A program made the position numbers and the translations under genes. 17,582 nucleotides of DNA from JAAFHS01 sp031396505 (lineage in GTDB: Bacteria > Pseudomonadota > Alphaproteobacteria > Rhodobacterales > Rhodobacteraceae), in assembly GCA_031396505.1 (NCBI GenBank), contig JANNKX010000302.1, forward strand, positions 1 to 17,582, in the 5' to 3' direction. The notes beneath the pieces were generated by a model. That model was given only the letters and a program-made list of their open reading frames with translations. It did no database searches and was not told the origin of the DNA. Position 1 is the first letter of the stretch; every line of letters begins with the position of its first letter. This document shows, piece by piece, positions 14,655-17,582 of this stretch.

Positions 14655-14960
14655 TTATTCAAGTGCCGCGACGGTTGACGGCATTTGCAGAATGGCGCGC
14701 GCCGTCGTGCCATCGGGCATGACAACCAGCACCTCTTGCGCGCCTTCGGCCACATAGGCTGCATTCGCCACATGCGGAACGGTCTGCTCCAGCGCCGCTG
14801 TCCCGTTGCCGATCGGTTTGCCCGACAGGAAGTCAGCAACCCAGGTCGTGTTGCTCAGCACGGCGACATGCACCGCGAAGGAACCAACGGCAACCGCCGT
14901 CAGAAACAATGGGACCCCCACGGTCGGCTTGACGACAAGCCACATTTTTGCGTTGTTCAT
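14655..14960 (-). CDS. pucA: LH2 antenna alpha polypeptide with long C-terminal extension and LH3-type Phe44-Leu45
   Basis: The LH2 alpha subunit binds bacteriochlorophyll a and carotenoid in the photosynthetic membrane. The N-terminal half is canonical: MNNAKMWLVVKPTVGVPLFL, one transmembrane helix (about 12-35), the bacteriochlorophyll ligand His31 in AVHVAVL, and TTW at 38-40. Two features are odd. First, the pair at 44-45 is Phe-Leu, where Rhodobacter sphaeroides has Tyr-Tyr and Rhodopseudomonas acidophila LH2 has Tyr-Trp; Phe-Leu is the B800-820 (LH3) arrangement. Second, the protein has 101 residues rather than about 54-60, with a periplasmic tail (49-101) containing EVLVVMPDGTTARAILQM. 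It starts 12 bp after pucB with a G-rich ribosome site. Confidence 0.96.
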   Translation of the reverse strand: MNNAKMWLVVKPTVGVPLFLTAVAVGSFAVHVAVLSNTTWVADFLSGKPIGNGTAALEQTVPHVANAAYVAEGAQEVLVVMPDGTTARAILQMPSTVAALE

Positions 14961-14972
14961 GATGCGCCCCCC

Positions 14973-15128
14973 TTACCCAAGCCACGGTGTGGAAACGGCA
15001 ACCAGAAGGTGCGCAATCAGGGCGATAACCCCAAACACACGGGTGCCGTCGATGAGATAGCTGTGTACTTCTTCAGCTTCTGTCAGTGTCAGGCCGGTCG
15101 GCCATACTTTATTTGGATCGCTGGACAT
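14973..15128 (-). CDS. pucB: LH2 antenna beta polypeptide
   Basis: This 51-residue LH2 beta subunit has the same length as Rhodobacter sphaeroides PucB and matches it closely (NKVWPTGLTLTEAEEVH, GTRVFG, ALIAH, final TPWLG). His40 (IAHLL) is the expected B850 ligand and His22 (EEVHSYL) lies at the cytoplasmic side near B800. The ATG at 15128 is set by homology and by a strong ribosome site, GGAGGGG at 15133-15139 on the minus strand, 4 bases before the start. A longer open frame from 15224 would add 32 residues not found in PucB and is rejected. It is the first gene of pucBAC; alpha and beta are needed in equal amounts and are translated from adjacent cistrons. Confidence 0.97.
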   Translation of the reverse strand: MSSDPNKVWPTGLTLTEAEEVHSYLIDGTRVFGVIALIAHLLVAVSTPWLG

Positions 15129-15225
15129 GTTGCCCCTCCGTACCTGCGTCGTCGCTGTGGTCATGAACGCGTTGACGACACTCCGCGCGTCCGATTGTGT
15201 TGCGACCCCGGCCTGCTTCAGCACA

Positions 15226-15250
15226 TGTCGTCACAGTGACAATGTGTCAC
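15226..15250. repeat. Nested GTCAC/GTGAC inverted repeats in the puc leader
   Basis: GTCACAGTGAC (15230-15240) is a perfect 11-bp palindrome. Its right arm GTGAC also pairs with GTCAC at 15246-15250 across five bases. TGTC...GACA (15226-15241) looks like a PpsR site with a spacing four bases shorter than consensus (N8 in place of N10 between TGTC and GACA). It may be a third, weaker regulator site or an RNA hairpin in the 5' leader. Confidence 0.45.
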
Positions 15251-15262
15251 AGGGGTGCGACA
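15245..15262. promoter_or_regulatory. PpsR/CrtJ operator 1 (TGT-N12-ACA)
   Basis: TGTCACAGGGGTGCGACA fits the full consensus TGTc-N10-gACA exactly. It lies 117-134 bp upstream of the pucB start codon and 8 bp from operator 2. PpsR binds such pairs cooperatively to repress photosynthesis genes under oxygen or high light. Confidence 0.8.
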
Positions 15263-15270
15263 TATGCAAC

Positions 15271-15288
15271 TGTAAGTTTGTGTTGACA
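15271..15288. promoter_or_regulatory. PpsR/CrtJ operator 2 (TGT-N12-ACA)
   Basis: TGTAAGTTTGTGTTGACA has the TGT-N12-ACA spacing and one of the two inner consensus bases (gACA but TGTa). With operator 1 it makes the two-palindromes-8-bp-apart arrangement typical of puc and bchC promoters. The sites probably overlap the puc promoter; a CATATG between them (15261-15266) could be a poor -10, but no convincing -35 is visible. Confidence 0.75.
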
Positions 15289-15527
15289 TGATTTATTTAC
15301 ACAGGCCTCTTACTGCACCCGCAGATTTCCGTATTACTGTTTATGAACAATATTTTAACGGGATGAAGCCGAACCTTCTCGCAGGTGCGCAACACCGCTT
15401 GAATGATGCTGTCGGTCCTGTCGCGGGTGTCAGATGTCGCACCCCTGCCCTGTGATATTTTCCGATTCCCGCTGCGCATGTCGCACTCTGCGATGCCCCC
15501 TTCCCACAGCGCCCCCCCGCCGCTAAC

Positions 15528-16640
15528 ATGTCAGTCATGAGTAATGGTGATCTTCTGCATGTCGTCACGAACGACAATATCTCGGCCGCCCGAAAGCGCC
15601 TTGGCCGCGGGATCATCTGGGGATCTGCGGCCCTGCTTGTCATGGTTGCGACCATGCAGACCATGCAAGTGACCGCCGCACGCGATTTCGGTTTCGCCAA
15701 TTGGCGGCCCACCCTTTATGCCTATGTGCTATGGTCCATTGCGCTGTGCTGGGGGCAGGTCCTGATGCGTGGTGAAGCCGGCAAGCGTGTGTTGTTCGTG
15801 CTGCCCGCCGCCCTGTTCGTGGTGTCGCTGACCGTGTTTCCCCTGTTGTTTGGCGTTCTGATCGCACTTTCCGATTGGAACCTGTCCAGTCCCGAAGGAC
15901 GGCAGTTCAACGGGTTGGATAACATTCGCCAGATGTGGGCCGACCCGTTCTACTGGAACGCCATGCTGAACATGGTGTGGTATACCCTTGCCATCATTGT
16001 CGAATACGCCGTCGCCTTCGGCCTTGCCCTGATGCTGAACGGGCAGATCCGGGCGCGCAAATTCTTTCGCGTGGCGTTCCTGTTGCCGCTGATGCTATCG
16101 CCCGTCGCCGTGTCCTGGATGATCGGAAAATCCATGATGGAGGTGCGCTTTGGCCCGCTGGCAACCTTCGCCCGCGCGCTTGGCTGGGATGATCCGTCCT
16201 TTTTTGGCTCGCCCGTTGTTGCCAAACTGTCGATCATGCTGATGGATGCCTGGACCTTTATACCCTTCATGATGATCATGATCCTTGCAGGCCTGCAGGC
16301 GATCCCGAAAGAACTGACCGAGGCCGCAAAGGTTGATGGCGCCACCGGCTGGAAGGCGTTCTGGGAAATCACCTTTCCCCTGATGCTGCCAGTATCCATC
16401 ACCGCAATCCTGATCCGCATCATCTTCAAGCTGAAACTTGCCGATATCGTCATCAACGTCACCGCAGGCGGCCCCGGTGGTGCCACCGATACGGTGACCA
16501 GTTTCATCTTCCGCGAATATCGTGATCGGTCAAACGTCGGCTATGGCACCCTTCTGGCCATGGTTTATCTGGTCATCATCATCATCTTCATGACCCTGCT
16601 GATGAAAATCGCCGATCGCTATACAAGGCCAAGGGTATGA
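15528..16640 (+). CDS. Sugar-type ABC transporter permease (MalF/UgpA-like) with N-terminal extension
   Basis: This 370-residue inner-membrane permease belongs to the MalF/UgpA-like (CUT1) class. The EAA loop that contacts the ATPase begins at Glu265 (EAAKVDGATGWKAFWEITFP). The canonical six-helix core starts near residue 88 (VLFVLPAALFVVSLTVFPLLFG). Before it lie two additional hydrophobic segments (about 27-49 and 62-79), making the protein longer than the usual 290-300 residues of non-MalF members. The start is uncertain: ATGs at 15528 and 15537 are both possible, and neither has a visible ribosome site. It overlaps the next permease by four bases. No substrate-binding protein gene lies upstream, where it is often found, so the substrate is unknown. 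Confidence 0.88.
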   Translation: MSVMSNGDLLHVVTNDNISAARKRLGRGIIWGSAALLVMVATMQTMQVTAARDFGFANWRPTLYAYVLWSIALCWGQVLMRGEAGKRVLFVLPAALFVVSLTVFPLLFGVLIALSDWNLSSPEGRQFNGLDNIRQMWADPFYWNAMLNMVWYTLAIIVEYAVAFGLALMLNGQIRARKFFRVAFLLPLMLSPVAVSWMIGKSMMEVRFGPLATFARALGWDDPSFFGSPVVAKLSIMLMDAWTFIPFMMIMILAGLQAIPKELTEAAKVDGATGWKAFWEITFPLMLPVSITAILIRIIFKLKLADIVINVTAGGPGGATDTVTSFIFREYRDRSNVGYGTLLAMVYLVIIIIFMTLLMKIADRYTRPRV

Positions 16641-17554
16641 CCACGCAGATTTTCAAGGACAGCGCCGCCGACCGCAGCTTCCGGATGAATCCGTGGGTCG
16701 GACGCACGGCCATCTACGGCGCGCTGATCCTCTGGGCGGTCATCTGCCTGTTCCCCATCTACTGGACCCTGACCACCAGTTTCAAAACCGCCCCCAACGT
16801 GATGAAGGGCGCGCTGGTACCATGGTGGGATTTCATGCCCGACTGGAAGGGCTGGCGCGCGCTTGGTCTGTCACCCGATACCATCAATTCCACCAGCACG
16901 GTCCGCGAGGAATTTCTGAAACGGTTCTGGAATTCGGTCATCACCGCCGTGTCGTCGTCCGTGCTCGCCGTCGCCTTGGGAAGCCTTGCGGCCTACGGGT
17001 TGTCGCGGTTTCAGTACCGGTTCGGCTTTATGAAAAATCAGGACATCTCATTCTTCTTTCTGTCGCAGCTGATCCTGCCCCCCGTCGTTCTGGCCCTGCC
17101 GTTCCTCGTGCTGTACCGCGAGGTTGATCTGCTGGACACCCGCATCGGGTTGATCCTGCTGTATACGCTGTCGGTGCTGCCCATCGTGATCTGGATCATG
17201 AAGGATCAGTTCGAATCCATCCCTACCGAGCTTGAAGAGGCCGCCCTCGTCGATGGCCTGTCGATCTGGGGTGCGTTCCTGACCATCATCATGCCCATCG
17301 CGCTGCCCGGCATGGTTGCGGCCTTTATTCTGGCACTGGTGCTGACGTGGAACGAATATTTCTTTGCCGCCCTGCTGACCTCGACCTACGCCAATACCCT
17401 GCCTGTCATGGTTGCCAGCCAGACCGGATCGCAGGGTATTTCGTGGTGGTCGATGGCGGCCCTGTCATGGGCCGCGATCCTGCCGTTGATCGTGATCGGG
17501 GTGTTGCTGGAGCGGTTCATCATCAAGGGGATGGCGGCTGGGGCGGTGAAGTAA
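16637..17554 (+). CDS. Sugar-type ABC transporter permease (MalG/UgpE-like)
   Basis: This 305-residue permease is the partner of the preceding one. It has six predicted helices, an N-terminal cytoplasmic stretch, TM1 around residues 24-46 with the FPIYWTLTTSFK pattern typical of MalG-type proteins, and the EAA loop starting at Glu201 (EAALVDGLSIWGAFLTIIMP). The WNEYFFAALL and final LLERFIIKGMAAGAVK ending are also characteristic. It starts in the ATGA that ends the first permease, so the two subunits are translationally coupled. The ATPase and binding protein presumably lie beyond the window. After the stop codon, base composition turns A-rich (17552-17582). Confidence 0.92.
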   Translation: MTTQIFKDSAADRSFRMNPWVGRTAIYGALILWAVICLFPIYWTLTTSFKTAPNVMKGALVPWWDFMPDWKGWRALGLSPDTINSTSTVREEFLKRFWNSVITAVSSSVLAVALGSLAAYGLSRFQYRFGFMKNQDISFFFLSQLILPPVVLALPFLVLYREVDLLDTRIGLILLYTLSVLPIVIWIMKDQFESIPTELEEAALVDGLSIWGAFLTIIMPIALPGMVAAFILALVLTWNEYFFAALLTSTYANTLPVMVASQTGSQGISWWSMAALSWAAILPLIVIGVLLERFIIKGMAAGAVK

Positions 17555-17582
17555 AAGTGTTAAAAAAACTTGAACAAAATCT

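Larger units (their letters stand above)
15129..15527. other. Divergent intergenic region between pucB and ABC permease
   Basis: This 399-bp stretch contains no convincing gene. The half nearer pucB (15129-15300) holds the puc leader, a nested GTCAC/GTGAC dyad and two PpsR-type palindromes. An AT-rich block follows (about 15285-15360), with TTTCCG 15326-15331 and AATATT 15349-15354 spaced 17 bp as a weak candidate promoter toward the permeases. From 15361 to 15527 only scattered TGTC repeats are seen, without a recognisable site. No ribosome site precedes the permease start. Confidence 0.6.

Noticed and set aside
14052..14678. 208-aa plus-strand open frame over the pucC 5' end and pucA-pucC gap
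   Set aside because: It runs through the hairpin and is antisense to PucC; very high Gln/Arg content, no ribosome site, no family resemblance.
15129..15224. 32-residue N-terminal extension of PucB
   Set aside because: The 51-residue form matches the family, and a strong GGAGGGG ribosome site sits just before the internal ATG at 15128.
15283..15288. Perfect TTGACA that could be a plus-strand -35 box for the ABC permeases
   Set aside because: No -10 element lies 16-18 bp downstream, and the bases are explained by the right arm of PpsR operator 2.
1..17582. Mobile elements, CRISPR arrays, tRNA/rRNA genes or phage defence genes
   Set aside because: No transposase, integrase, evenly spaced direct repeats or RNA gene signatures were seen on reading both strands.

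Overview
The window looks like chromosomal DNA of a photosynthetic member of the Rhodobacteraceae (roseobacter group). The sequence is GC-rich and strongly alphaproteobacterial. A housekeeping gene order (pyrC-pyrE, dnaB, alr, mlaE-mlaF, radA, cvpA, purF) is followed by a complete bacteriochlorophyll light-harvesting 2 operon (pucBAC plus one more gene). The genus cannot be fixed from the sequence alone.

Layout. Positions 1-1292 hold the 3' part of pyrC and all of pyrE (pyrimidine synthesis). A 280-bp gap with two near-consensus DnaA boxes precedes dnaB (1573-3072). Next is a tight run of alr, an MlaE-type permease and an MlaF-type ATPase (3143-5714), the last three genes joined by 4-base stop/start overlaps. 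A two-helix membrane coiled-coil protein, a PqiA-like membrane protein, radA, cvpA and a small four-helix membrane protein follow (5895-9791). Then come purF with an overlapping DUF1801 gene (9870-11692) and a degenerate YciK-like SDR (11762-12418). All of these are on the plus strand and end at a hairpin shared with the converging puc operon.

The minus-strand puc operon (15128 down to 12454) reads pucB, pucA, pucC and an unrecognised 199-aa protein. Its upstream region carries two TGT-N12-ACA palindromes 8 bp apart, the classic arrangement for the redox/light repressor PpsR (CrtJ). A stem-loop followed by a T-run separates pucA from pucC, which would let pucBA be made in excess. From 15528 to the end lie two overlapping sugar-type ABC permease genes on the plus strand. 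Their binding protein and ATPase are not in the window.

The most unusual content is in the puc operon. PucA is about twice the usual length and has Phe44-Leu45 in place of the aromatic pair that hydrogen-bonds B850 bacteriochlorophyll. That is the signature of blue-shifted LH3-type antennae. The terminal gene encodes a protein with an alpha/beta-looking N-terminal half and a duplicated RSAI-x-GG motif at its C-terminus. It sits where pucDE lie in Rhodobacter capsulatus and is the best candidate here for an uncharacterised antenna accessory factor.
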